Source: Dehalococcoidia bacterium (GTDB lineage Bacteria > Chloroflexota > Dehalococcoidia > Dehalococcoidales > UBA3254). From it: a stretch of DNA of 7,148 bases. The notes below the pieces were generated by a model. The model was not told the origin of the DNA. It did no database searches and worked only from the letters and a program-made list of their open reading frames with translations. The DNA is taken from contig JAUYDO010000031.1 in assembly GCA_030691835.1 (NCBI GenBank), forward strand, positions 1-7,148, in the 5' to 3' direction. Made by a program: the position numbers and the translations under genes. This document shows, piece after piece, positions 1 to 6,178 of the stretch (positions are counted from its first letter, which is position 1; every line of letters starts with the position of its first letter).

Positions 1-882
1 CCGCAGGTCTGTTTCGCTATCTGCTTTGTAATACTCGGCTTCTGACTTGTCCGCTATATCCTTTAGAGTCGCCTCATCCAACCTGACGCGGATGGAGCGT
101 CCATCAAAGGTAAGCGCTGTCCCGTCCGGGCTGCCCACGCCGACGGTGTAGACGCGGATGCCGCGGTCGGCTATCTGCTTTATTATTTCTTGCGGACGTG
201 GTCCGACAGTGTTGACGCCGTCGGTAAGCAGGACGATGACCGCCGCGGTAAAGGTACCCGGCGGTACAGGTTTGGGTGTGGGTGTAGGGTCGGAGAGACC
301 GAGGAGGTCACGCGACGCAGGGGTTGGTGTGGGTTTTGCATCAGGCTCTTCGAAAATGGCATCCAGCGAGGTAAGGATACCGCGCCCTATCGCCGTGCCG
401 CGTTGGGGGAGCAGGCGGTTGATTGCCGCCAGTATCTGCTCCCGGTCTGTCGTGGGTGCCTGAACGATTGCGGCGTTGTCGCTGAACGAGACGACGCCGA
501 TGCGGATGTTCTTGGGCTGTTTTTCGACGAACCCGCGAGCCGCCGATTTCGCCGCCTCCAGTCTGGTCGGTTTCAGGTCTTCTGCCCGCATACTGCCTGA
601 TACGTCGATAGCGAGTATGACCGTGCCCTGTTGTGATGGCATTATCACGGTTGCCGTTGGGCGCGCCAGAGCAAATATCATGGTCGCCACGCTTATGAGG
701 AATAGAATCGGCGGGATGTGCCTGCGGATGCCGGGTCCGCGCCCCAGTGCTTCCTTGACGAGTGACAGGCTTGCGTAGCGCAGGGCATATTTCTTTCGCC
801 GCCGCTGTACCAGGAAGTAGACAGCGACAAGCGCAGGTATGAACCACAGTAGCCACAACATCTCAACCCAGAGGAATGACAT
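1..882 (-). CDS. BatA-like von Willebrand factor A (VWA) domain membrane protein, 3' end cut by window edge
   Basis: The frame stays open from the ATG at 882 to base 1 (294 codons, no stop), so the C-terminus lies outside the window. Residues about 8-25 and 57-73 are hydrophobic and read as two membrane helices separated by a basic stretch (QRRRKK), the layout of the aerotolerance regulator (BatA) N-terminal region. A VWA domain follows from about residue 87. Its metal-binding MIDAS motif is complete: DVSGS (D93, S95, S97), T163 in RGTAIG, and D221 in LLTDG. BatA/BatB-type proteins are usually about 320-340 residues with a last helix near the C-terminus, so roughly 30-50 residues are probably missing. 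A Pro/Thr-rich segment (residues about 179-210, containing PTPTP twice) interrupts the VWA fold between the second and third MIDAS elements. The start is supported by GGGGAGGG four bases upstream. It lies 12 bases after the DUF58 stop, so it is almost certainly cotranscribed with moxR and DUF58. The family is thought to bind partner proteins through the MIDAS metal under control of MoxR; the partner here is unknown. Confidence 0.9.
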   Translation of the reverse strand, partial: MSFLWVEMLWLLWFIPALVAVYFLVQRRRKKYALRYASLSLVKEALGRGPGIRRHIPPILFLISVATMIFALARPTATVIMPSQQGTVILAIDVSGSMRAEDLKPTRLEAAKSAARGFVEKQPKNIRIGVVSFSDNAAIVQAPTTDREQILAAINRLLPQRGTAIGRGILTSLDAIFEEPDAKPTPTPASRDLLGLSDPTPTPKPVPPGTFTAAVIVLLTDGVNTVGPRPQEIIKQIADRGIRVYTVGVGSPDGTALTFDGRSIRVRLDEATLKDIADKSEAEYYKADSETDLR

Positions 883-886
883 ATTT

Positions 887-894
887 CCCTCCCC
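887..894 (-). promoter_or_regulatory. Ribosome binding site of the VWA gene
   Basis: On the minus strand the 12-base gap between the DUF58 stop and the VWA ATG reads GGGGAGGGAAAT. The purine tract is a strong Shine-Dalgarno sequence that ends four bases before the ATG at 882. It fixes the VWA start, which is not otherwise obvious because the gene runs off the window. Confidence 0.7.
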
Positions 895-1863
895 TCACCC
901 GCTCAACTTGCCCGGTGTAATTTGCCGATGCGTTGAGCCGTGACCCTGTGATTTGGTAAAAGACGCTGGCGACTTTTTCCGCTGTTTGCGCAACATGGCA
1001 AACCTCGTGATTTCTTTAGCCATGTCATCTTCGGTGGAAAGCGGAAGCACATCGACACCGTTTCGATTAAACGTTATGTTCAACTCGTACTCGCGCCGGC
1101 GCGCGGCTTCAACAAATCGGTCTCTGAATTTTTTATCGTGTGTGTCAATGTAAAGCTGTTCCCGTGTCTCGGCGTCCTCCATGGTAATGGGACCGATGTC
1201 CGGCAGTTCCATCTCGCGCGGGTCGTAGAGGCGGATTGCCAGCACCTCGTGCCGCTGGGTCAGCATACCGAGCGGTTTGTCCCAGCCGGGTGCGCTGATA
1301 AAGTCGGAGACTATGAAAACCAGCGACCGCCGCCGGATAACGCGAAGCGCGGTCTCCAGCAGTACCGTCAGGTCTGTCGGCGGTGCATATTTCAACTGCG
1401 GCTGGTTCGCCAGGTCGTTGATAAGGCGCAGGACCTGCGGTTTGCCACCCTTTGCCGGAATGATGCGCTCCACCTTGCCGCCGTAGAAAATAGCGCCCAC
1501 ACGGTTGCCGTGCCGCGTGAGCAAACGTGCCAGCACAGTTACAAAATCAATCAATAAGTTGCGCTTGAGAGTGTGCACGGTGCCGAAGTCCACCGATGGA
1601 CTGAGGTCGAGCAGGAACCACGCCGTCACCTCCCGGTCTTCGAGGTACTGGCGGACGTAGGGCATCCGCATGCGCGCCGTGACATTCCAGTCAATGTAGC
1701 GGACGTCATCATTGAACTGGTACTCGCGCAGTTCCGCCAGTTCCAGTCCGAAACCGTGGAACAGCGTCCGGTAGTCGCCCTGAAGCAGCCCATCAAGGCG
1801 CCGGAGCACCGCCCAATCGAGACGGAGCAGTGTCTTTTCAGGATTCCGCATGGATGCTGGCAT
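895..1863 (-). CDS. DUF58 domain protein (VWA-like fold), MoxR-associated
   Basis: This 322-residue soluble protein has the DUF58 signature at residues 46-64: REYQFNDDVRYIDWNVTAR, close to the usual R-x-Y-x-x-G-D-D-x-R-x-I-D-W-x-x-x-A-R, with Asn replacing the common Gly before DD. A VWA-like core follows, with a MIDAS-type DLSPS (D86, S88, S90) and VSDF (D187). No membrane helix is seen, unlike longer DUF58 proteins. The basic tail (about residues 292-322) looks poorly conserved. The family almost always sits next to MoxR ATPases and VWA proteins. Its biochemical role is not established, but a scaffold or substrate of MoxR is the usual proposal. The reading frame overlaps the 3' end of moxR by 26 bases, which suggests translational coupling. 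The start is uncertain: Met5 (base 1851) would give a 14-base overlap, and neither start has a clear Shine-Dalgarno sequence. Confidence 0.92.
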   Translation of the reverse strand: MPASMRNPEKTLLRLDWAVLRRLDGLLQGDYRTLFHGFGLELAELREYQFNDDVRYIDWNVTARMRMPYVRQYLEDREVTAWFLLDLSPSVDFGTVHTLKRNLLIDFVTVLARLLTRHGNRVGAIFYGGKVERIIPAKGGKPQVLRLINDLANQPQLKYAPPTDLTVLLETALRVIRRRSLVFIVSDFISAPGWDKPLGMLTQRHEVLAIRLYDPREMELPDIGPITMEDAETREQLYIDTHDKKFRDRFVEAARRREYELNITFNRNGVDVLPLSTEDDMAKEITRFAMLRKQRKKSPASFTKSQGHGSTHRQITPGKLSG

Positions 1864-2854
1864 GGGTCTGTAATACCTGAGCCGGAGCCGGAATGAATTC
1901 CAGAATCCGCCCTACTATCATATCGCTGGTGACGCTATCGGACATGGCTTCATACGAGAGGACGAGACGGTGCCGTATCACGTCCAGCGCCACATCGGTC
2001 ACGTCCTGCGGTATCACATAACTTCGTCCACGCAAGAAAGCTAGCGCGCGGGCGCTGATAATCAGGTTTATAGACGCTCGCGGGCTGGCGCCATACATGA
2101 TGTACCGCGCGATGTCAGGAATGCCGAATTTATCGGGGTCACGTGTCGCGGTAGCCAGGCGCACGGCATGCTGGATAAGCGACGGGTCGACATAGACCTT
2201 TTCTGTCTCGCGCCGGAGGTCAATCAACTGCTCCGTGGTCACCACCGCTTTCACCTGAGCCAGAGCGCCGGTCATGCGCTCAACGATGACAAACTCATCG
2301 CTCTCGCTCGGGTAGTCCACGACCACCTTCATCATAAAGCGGTCGACCTGCGCCTCGGGCAGGGGGTACGTACCTTCGGTCTCGATGGGGTTCTGCGTCG
2401 CCATGACGAGAAAAGGCTCCGGAACTTTGTACGTCTGACCGGCGATGGTGACCTGGCGCTCCTGCATCACTTCGAGGAGAGCGCTCTGTACCTTTGCCGG
2501 CGCGCGGTTGATTTCGTCCGCGAGCAACAGATTGGTAAAGACGGGACCGAGCGAGGTGCTGAACTCCCCGGTGTTCTGATTGTAGATTCGTGTGCCAACC
2601 AGGTCGGCGGGAACCAGGTCGGGTGTGAACTGGATTCGCTTGAAGGTGCCGTGAATCGCCTCCGCCAGCGTTTTGATGGTCAGCGTTTTCGCCAGTCCCG
2701 GTACACCTTCAACGAGCAGGTGACCCTGTGCCAGGATGGCAATGAGAACGCGCTCGAGCAGGTGGTCCTGCCCGACAATGACCTTCTTTACCTCGTACAT
2801 TACCTGCTCCATCGGTGGAGCTTCTTCCGGTTTATTGAGTATTTCATCAATCAT
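1838..2854 (-). CDS. MoxR-family AAA+ ATPase
   Basis: This 338-residue cytoplasmic AAA+ ATPase has a full set of MoxR motifs. Walker A is GVPGLAKT at residues 50-57; Ala before the Lys is typical of MoxR. Walker B is LLLADE at 109-114, followed by INRAPAKVQSALLEVMQE. Sensor 1 is ATQNP at 152-156, then the family hallmark EGTYPLPEAQVDRF (160-173). The sensor 2 region is GASPRAS at 255-261, and a C-terminal lid domain follows. The length matches the family (about 310-350). MoxR proteins form ring oligomers that use ATP to activate or assemble partner proteins, typically VWA-domain proteins encoded beside them, as here. The ATG at 2854 is supported by AGGTGG six bases upstream (2861-2866). The gene starts 30 bases after the protease stop and overlaps the DUF58 frame at its 3' end. 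A stand-alone metabolic AAA+ role is unlikely given the neighbours. Confidence 0.96.
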   Translation of the reverse strand: MIDEILNKPEEAPPMEQVMYEVKKVIVGQDHLLERVLIAILAQGHLLVEGVPGLAKTLTIKTLAEAIHGTFKRIQFTPDLVPADLVGTRIYNQNTGEFSTSLGPVFTNLLLADEINRAPAKVQSALLEVMQERQVTIAGQTYKVPEPFLVMATQNPIETEGTYPLPEAQVDRFMMKVVVDYPSESDEFVIVERMTGALAQVKAVVTTEQLIDLRRETEKVYVDPSLIQHAVRLATATRDPDKFGIPDIARYIMYGASPRASINLIISARALAFLRGRSYVIPQDVTDVALDVIRHRLVLSYEAMSDSVTSDMIVGRILEFIPAPAQVLQTHASIHAES

Positions 2855-2860
2855 TTTTCA

Positions 2861-2866
2861 CCACCT
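2861..2866 (-). promoter_or_regulatory. Ribosome binding site of moxR
   Basis: AGGTGG on the minus strand, six bases before the ATG at 2854, in the 30-base gap after the protease stop. It supports that ATG as the moxR start. Confidence 0.6.
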
Positions 2867-2884
2867 GTCATAGATGCCGGTTCA

Positions 2885-3772
2885 TTAATACGGCGGTGTC
2901 CCCGCCGCGGCGGCTGCGGTCTCGATTGGCACCGCAAAGCCAATGCCGATAAAAAAGTCATTCTCTGTCGGGTTTAGCAGCGCCGTGACAATGCCGACTA
3001 CCTCGCCGTCGTGGTTGAGCAGAGGTCCCCCGGAGTTGCCCGGATTGACCGCCGCGTCGAACTGAATCAAATTCGTAAGCGTAATTCCCGACCTGGGTGA
3101 CCTGATGTTGCGTCCCAGCCCGGAGATAACCCCGGCGGACAGCGAGTTGCTGATTCCGAACGGGTTGCCTACGGCAACGACTTCATCGCCGACACTTAGC
3201 CCGGCGGAGCCTGCCAGCGTCGCCGGTACCAGGTCATCGGGGATTATACGCGGGCGCAGGACGGCGAGGTCGTTCTCCGGCTGTTTCACGATTACCTCTG
3301 CCTCCGACTCGGTCCCGTCGGCAAAGGTGACGTGCACCGGTGCGGCGTCACGGACAACGTGCAGACTGGTCAGGATAGTCCCCCGGTCATCGAGGACGAC
3401 ACCGGCGCCGATGCCGGTTTCCGGTTTTTCTCCCGCTTTAGGGATGGTGGCGCGGACGCGCACCAGCGACGGGCGGATGGCTTCATACACCTGAGAGGCG
3501 AAATAGGGCTTGGGCTTCGCTTCAGCCAGGGCACGCTCTACGGCTCTATTTATGTCCCGCTGGGTAATGCGTGGCGGCTGTTGCCTGGTTACATCATAGA
3601 GAAGAAACGCCGAAAGCGTGATGAATATGCCCGCGCAGATGAGGAAGACATTTCGGAAGCGAGTGAAAAAACTGTGTAGGCGCTGTTGCATGACCTCCAG
3701 CCGGGACGGCGGAGGTGCTGGCTCCGGTTCTGGCTGTGGACGAAGGGGTGGAAACGCTTTATTCTGCCGCAT
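2885..3772 (-). CDS. Membrane-anchored trypsin-like serine protease (HtrA/DegP type) without PDZ domain
   Basis: This 295-residue protein has three parts. Residues 1-40 are a proline-rich, basic cytoplasmic segment (PQPEPEPAPPP). Residues about 41-59 form one hydrophobic helix flanked by RFR, which indicates an N-in signal anchor. The rest is an S1C-type trypsin domain. The catalytic triad is visible: H138 in TSLHVV, D168 in ENDLAVL, and S247 in NPGNSGGP. The family hallmarks VGNPFG (201-206) and GIGFAVP (276-282) are also present, so the protease is probably active outside the membrane. After FAVPIE the protein ends with an alanine run and GTPPY, so the PDZ domain or domains that normally follow in HtrA proteins are missing. 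moxR begins only 30 bases later, so no PDZ remnant can be hidden there. The start is supported by GGAGGA eight bases upstream. It is the first gene of the protease-moxR-DUF58-VWA block and has its own candidate promoter. A role in envelope protein quality control or in processing VWA partners is inferred. Confidence 0.93.
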   Translation of the reverse strand: MRQNKAFPPLRPQPEPEPAPPPSRLEVMQQRLHSFFTRFRNVFLICAGIFITLSAFLLYDVTRQQPPRITQRDINRAVERALAEAKPKPYFASQVYEAIRPSLVRVRATIPKAGEKPETGIGAGVVLDDRGTILTSLHVVRDAAPVHVTFADGTESEAEVIVKQPENDLAVLRPRIIPDDLVPATLAGSAGLSVGDEVVAVGNPFGISNSLSAGVISGLGRNIRSPRSGITLTNLIQFDAAVNPGNSGGPLLNHDGEVVGIVTALLNPTENDFFIGIGFAVPIETAAAAAGTPPY

Positions 3773-3780
3773 CTTTATAC

Positions 3781-3786
3781 TCCTCC
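3781..3786 (-). promoter_or_regulatory. Ribosome binding site of the protease gene
   Basis: GGAGGA on the minus strand, eight bases upstream of the ATG at 3772. It is a strong Shine-Dalgarno sequence and supports the chosen start, which keeps the proline-rich cytoplasmic segment in the product. Confidence 0.75.
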
Positions 3787-3805
3787 ACCGGGGCGTTTTT
3801 CTCCC

Positions 3806-3864
3806 TCAATATTCAGGGGGCTTCAATATTGCAAAGTCACTATGGAGACGAATAATTCAATATT
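3806..3864. repeat. Three TCAATATT direct repeats in the protease leader, 17- and 34-base spacing
   Basis: The plus strand has TCAATATT at 3806-3813, 3823-3830 and 3857-3864. Start-to-start distances are 17 and 34 bases, i.e. one and two units of 17. The core AATATT is itself palindromic. The rightmost copy overlaps the -10 element of the candidate protease promoter, and the other two lie in the presumed 5' leader. This arrangement would fit a multi-site operator. AT-rich leaders can produce such matches by chance, so function is unproven. Confidence 0.4.
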
Positions 3865-3887
3865 CCAATAACCAGAGACGAAGTCAA
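3859..3887 (-). promoter_or_regulatory. Candidate sigma70-type promoter for the protease-moxR-DUF58-VWA operon
   Basis: On the minus strand there is TTGACT (-35, bases 3887-3882; 5 of 6 to consensus), a 17-base spacer, then AATATT (-10, bases 3864-3859; 4 of 6). Transcription would begin near 3850 and give a leader of about 80 bases before the protease ATG. It is the best-spaced pair I found in this gap, which is where an operon start is expected. It has not been tested against background. Confidence 0.4.
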
Positions 3888-3902
3888 ATCGCAGGGGGAA
3901 AG

Positions 3903-3945
3903 AGGGGGATTCGAGTGCTTTACTTTGAGCTTCGCGGGAAGCTCA
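3903..3945. repeat. 43-base intergenic element, copy A, with perfect 8-bp hairpin
   Basis: This element matches 6135-6177 at 35 of 43 positions, in the same orientation. It begins AGGGGGATTCGA and ends with a perfect hairpin: TGAGCTTC (3926-3933), loop GCGG, GAAGCTCA (3938-3945). The hairpin lies 28 bases past the stop of the molybdopterin gene on that gene's strand, so it could stabilise or end the transcript. However, no U-tract follows on either strand, so it is not a standard intrinsic terminator. The two copies flank the molybdopterin gene as direct repeats. Confidence 0.6.
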
Positions 3946-3973
3946 GTCTATACTCAACTACAGCGTTCCATCG

Positions 3974-6025
3974 CTAGCTGGTATCTCTCAGAGCCTCTAT
4001 ATTACATGGTATACCAACCAGACAGGGAAGACCGGAAATGGGGTCCGGGGTCTGCCAGTCGGTCAGGACATTGGTATTCGGCTCTGACCAGCCGAAAGGA
4101 ATGCTGACTACTCCGGGCATGATATCTTCGGTTAGTTTGGCTTTAATCTCGATTCTTCCGTTCGCCGTCTCCAGGCGTACCAACTGGTTACCTACGCCGC
4201 ATCTCCGTGCCGTCTCCGGGTGGATTTCCGCCACCGGCTCCGGGACCTTCTGGCGCAGTGCCGCTACGTCACGGAATTGGGAGTGGGTAAATTCCAGATG
4301 CCTGGCTCCTGTAATCAGGGAAAGCGGATATTGCTTTGATAGCCGGAGTCCAACCTCCGCAGGCACCGGTAACGGGCTGTAGCCCAGCTCAGCCAGCTTT
4401 TCGGAGTATAGCTCCACCTTGCCGGAGGGGGTGGGGAACCCTGTCTTTTTGCAGGTCCCGTACTGCTTGGCACCATAGAAAACACCTGCGGGGTTCTTTT
4501 TCAAATCTTCAAGGGTAATCCCAGAGGGTTTGAGCGAGAAATCGATGACTTCCTCTTCATTCGACCACGGGCAATAGTCCTGGTATCCCATTCTCTCAGC
4601 CAGAAGGAGCCAGAATTTCCAATCGGGCAAGCACTCCGGAATCTCCACAGCCTTCTTGCGCAGGATTGCGTAAGGGATAGCGGATTCGCTGTAGGTGTGT
4701 AGCTCCGTGGTCTCAGCAAAGGTGGCCGCCGGAAGAACGATATCGGCAAGCCGAGCGGTCTCTGTCATCCTGACATCCATTACCGCCAGGAAGTCCAGTT
4801 TCTGCAGCGCCTTCGTCACCTTTGCGCTGTCAGGCCAGCTCAGGGCGGGGTTGCCTCCGGCGATGAACATCGTCTTGACCGGGTAGGGTTTCTCTGTAAG
4901 CAGGGTATCGGTCAGTACGGCAGCCTGTCCTTCTAGCCGGCGACCGTAAGCCACGAACAGCGGGTACCTGTCTTCTCCCAGCGGTCTGCCGCTCGCCTTC
5001 TCCGGCAGTGCCAGGTTGTTCAGGTGCAGTTCTATGGGGGTAATCCATCCTCCCGCGGCATCAATGTTCCCCGTTATCGCCTGTAAAATAGCCAGGGCGC
5101 GGATGTTCTGTAACCCGCCTACCTGGTGATAGAGACCTGTCCCGGGGATAATGGACGCCGGTCCCGTGGTGTCGAACACCGTAGCAGCTTGTTCGATGAC
5201 GTCAACCGGAACCCCTGTCGCCTCCTCCACTTTCTCCGGGGTGTAGGCGAGAATGTGCTCTTTCAACCTGTCAAATCCGACCGTCCACTCTTTGACAAAC
5301 GCTTTATCATAGAGTTCGTTGGAGACGATGACGTTCAGCATAGCCAGCGCCAGCAGGCAGTCACTGCCGGGCTTTGGCTGGATATGTATATCTGCCCTTC
5401 TGGCAAACAGGGTACGCCTGGGGTCTATGACAATAAGCCTGGCACCCGCCCTCCGGGCGGTCAGAATCTGCGTGGTCTGCTGGCGGTTCGAGTGGTAGGG
5501 ATTGATGCCCCAGAGCACGATGCACCTGGACTTCTCCGGCTCGGCGATAAACATCTTGCCGAAGGTCAACCGGCAGGCAATCGGGATGGGGCGGTAGCAC
5601 AGGCTACCTCCCGTGAACAGGTTGGGAGAGCCGTAAACGTCCAGGAACCTTCTGGCAATCGATGTGGCATCACACTGGCTGGCTGACTCACCGATGTAGA
5701 CGGCAAACGCCCGGGCACCGTACTCCCGCTTTATCCTTTCCAGTTTGATGGCTATCGTATCTATCGCTTCATCCCAGCCAATCTGCCGCCACGAGTCACC
5801 GTTCCTCTTCAGCGGGTGTCTGATTCGCCCGGCGGAGTTTATATAATCAACGATTGCTCTGCCTTTCGGGCAGAGAACGCCGGTGCTGGCGGGGTTCTCA
5901 GCCGTTCCCTTTACCTCAACAATTCTGCCGTCCTGAAGCCGCATATCTATGCCGCAGGCGCGGCGGCACATCCTGCAGGCGCTTTTTACTATCAGGCTAT
6001 CCAATTTTCTGCCTTTCATAGCCAT
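3974..6025 (-). CDS. Molybdopterin (Mo-bisPGD) oxidoreductase catalytic subunit, [4Fe-4S]-containing, substrate unknown
   Basis: From the ATG at 6025 this is a 683-residue member of the DMSO reductase/formate dehydrogenase superfamily. An N-terminal [4Fe-4S] motif has C17, C20, C24 and C52 (C-x2-C-x3-C-x27-C, then PKGRA). C143 in GGSLCYRP is the probable molybdenum ligand. WGINPYHSN (from 172) and IDPRRT (near 201) mark the cofactor-binding domains, and GGNPALSW and ADIVLPAATFAE are family-typical. The dinucleotide-binding C-terminal domain runs from about 566. No twin-arginine signal is present, so it is probably cytoplasmic. No iron-sulfur, membrane or chaperone subunit lies beside it. Formate, polysulfide/thiosulfate or another substrate cannot be told apart by eye. 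The open frame extends up to an ATG at 6190, but those 55 extra residues translate the repeat at 6099-6177 (IPLFPLFLKGEQGG) and are rejected. Met at 6019 is an alternative start; neither has a clear Shine-Dalgarno. Confidence 0.93.
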   Translation of the reverse strand: MAMKGRKLDSLIVKSACRMCRRACGIDMRLQDGRIVEVKGTAENPASTGVLCPKGRAIVDYINSAGRIRHPLKRNGDSWRQIGWDEAIDTIAIKLERIKREYGARAFAVYIGESASQCDATSIARRFLDVYGSPNLFTGGSLCYRPIPIACRLTFGKMFIAEPEKSRCIVLWGINPYHSNRQQTTQILTARRAGARLIVIDPRRTLFARRADIHIQPKPGSDCLLALAMLNVIVSNELYDKAFVKEWTVGFDRLKEHILAYTPEKVEEATGVPVDVIEQAATVFDTTGPASIIPGTGLYHQVGGLQNIRALAILQAITGNIDAAGGWITPIELHLNNLALPEKASGRPLGEDRYPLFVAYGRRLEGQAAVLTDTLLTEKPYPVKTMFIAGGNPALSWPDSAKVTKALQKLDFLAVMDVRMTETARLADIVLPAATFAETTELHTYSESAIPYAILRKKAVEIPECLPDWKFWLLLAERMGYQDYCPWSNEEEVIDFSLKPSGITLEDLKKNPAGVFYGAKQYGTCKKTGFPTPSGKVELYSEKLAELGYSPLPVPAEVGLRLSKQYPLSLITGARHLEFTHSQFRDVAALRQKVPEPVAEIHPETARRCGVGNQLVRLETANGRIEIKAKLTEDIMPGVVSIPFGWSEPNTNVLTDWQTPDPISGLPCLVGIPCNIEALRDTS

Positions 6026-6067
6026 ATTCAGCTTTTTACCATAAGTAAGCCGTGAAACGCAAGTTTT

Positions 6068-6086
6068 CGGAAGCAGTCGGCTTCCG
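6068..6086. repeat. Perfect 7-bp hairpin in the leader of the molybdopterin gene
   Basis: CGGAAGC (6068-6074), loop AGTCG, GCTTCCG (6080-6086) form a perfect 7-bp stem. It sits about 43 bases upstream of the preferred start at 6025. No T-run follows on either strand, so it does not look like a terminator. It could be an mRNA leader structure or an operator-like inverted repeat. Confidence 0.4.
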
Positions 6087-6098
6087 CCAAACGGATAT

Positions 6099-6177
6099 AA
6101 TCCCCCTTGCTCCCCCTTTAGAAAAAGGGGAAACAGGGGGATTCGAATGTTATAATCAGAGTTTCGCGGGATGCTCA
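6099..6177. repeat. Intergenic repeat element, copy B, with G/C-tract inverted repeat
   Basis: Two parts are visible. Bases 6099-6143 form an imperfect inverted repeat: AATCCCCCT (6099-6107) pairs with AGGGGGATT (6135-6143), with inner C5T3 and A5G4 tracts pairing around a short loop. Bases 6135-6177 match copy A (3903-3945) at 35 of 43 positions. In copy B the terminal hairpin is degraded (one T-T mismatch and one G-U wobble). Copy A lacks the left C-rich arm. Such C5/G5 inverted repeats are typical of dispersed short intergenic elements in some genomes; whether this one is high-copy cannot be seen here. Confidence 0.6.
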
Positions 6178-6178
6178 A
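6149..6178 (-). promoter_or_regulatory. Weak candidate promoter for the molybdopterin gene, inside repeat copy B
   Basis: On the minus strand there is TTGAGC (bases 6178-6173, 4 of 6), an 18-base spacer, then TATAAC (6154-6149, 5 of 6). It would start transcription near 6142 and give a leader of about 117 bases containing the C/G inverted repeat and the hairpin at 6068-6086. The -10 is good but the -35 is weak. Readthrough from the upstream dehydrogenase is equally possible. Confidence 0.28.

Noticed and set aside
272..288. GT-rich stretch resembling a tandem repeat
   Set aside because: It encodes the PTPTP part of the VWA insert and has no regular unit beyond that.
341..856. 171-codon minus-strand open frame over the VWA gene
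   Set aside because: It is another frame of the same strand. The frame starting at 882 encodes two membrane helices and a complete MIDAS motif, while this one is Arg/His-rich noise.
2885..2887. Frameshift or premature stop removing a PDZ domain from the protease
   Set aside because: Only 30 bases separate the stop from the moxR start, so there is no room for a disrupted PDZ domain.
2891..2913. GC-rich palindrome CCGCCGCGGCGG and a 6-bp hairpin at the 3' end of the protease gene
   Set aside because: It is explained by codons for an alanine run and a Gly-Thr-Pro-Pro tail in a GC-rich gene; no T-run follows.
2168..2977. 269-codon plus-strand open frame
   Set aside because: It lies antisense to moxR and the end of the protease gene, whose motifs are complete. 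Its translation is rich in His, Arg and Leu with no recognisable motif.
3926..3945. Intrinsic terminator after the molybdopterin gene
   Set aside because: The 8-bp hairpin is perfect, but no T-run follows on either strand, and the sequence recurs as part of a repeat. It is listed as repeat, not terminator.
5126..5686. 186-codon plus-strand open frame
   Set aside because: It is antisense to the conserved core of the molybdopterin oxidoreductase and shows no domain or ribosome binding site.
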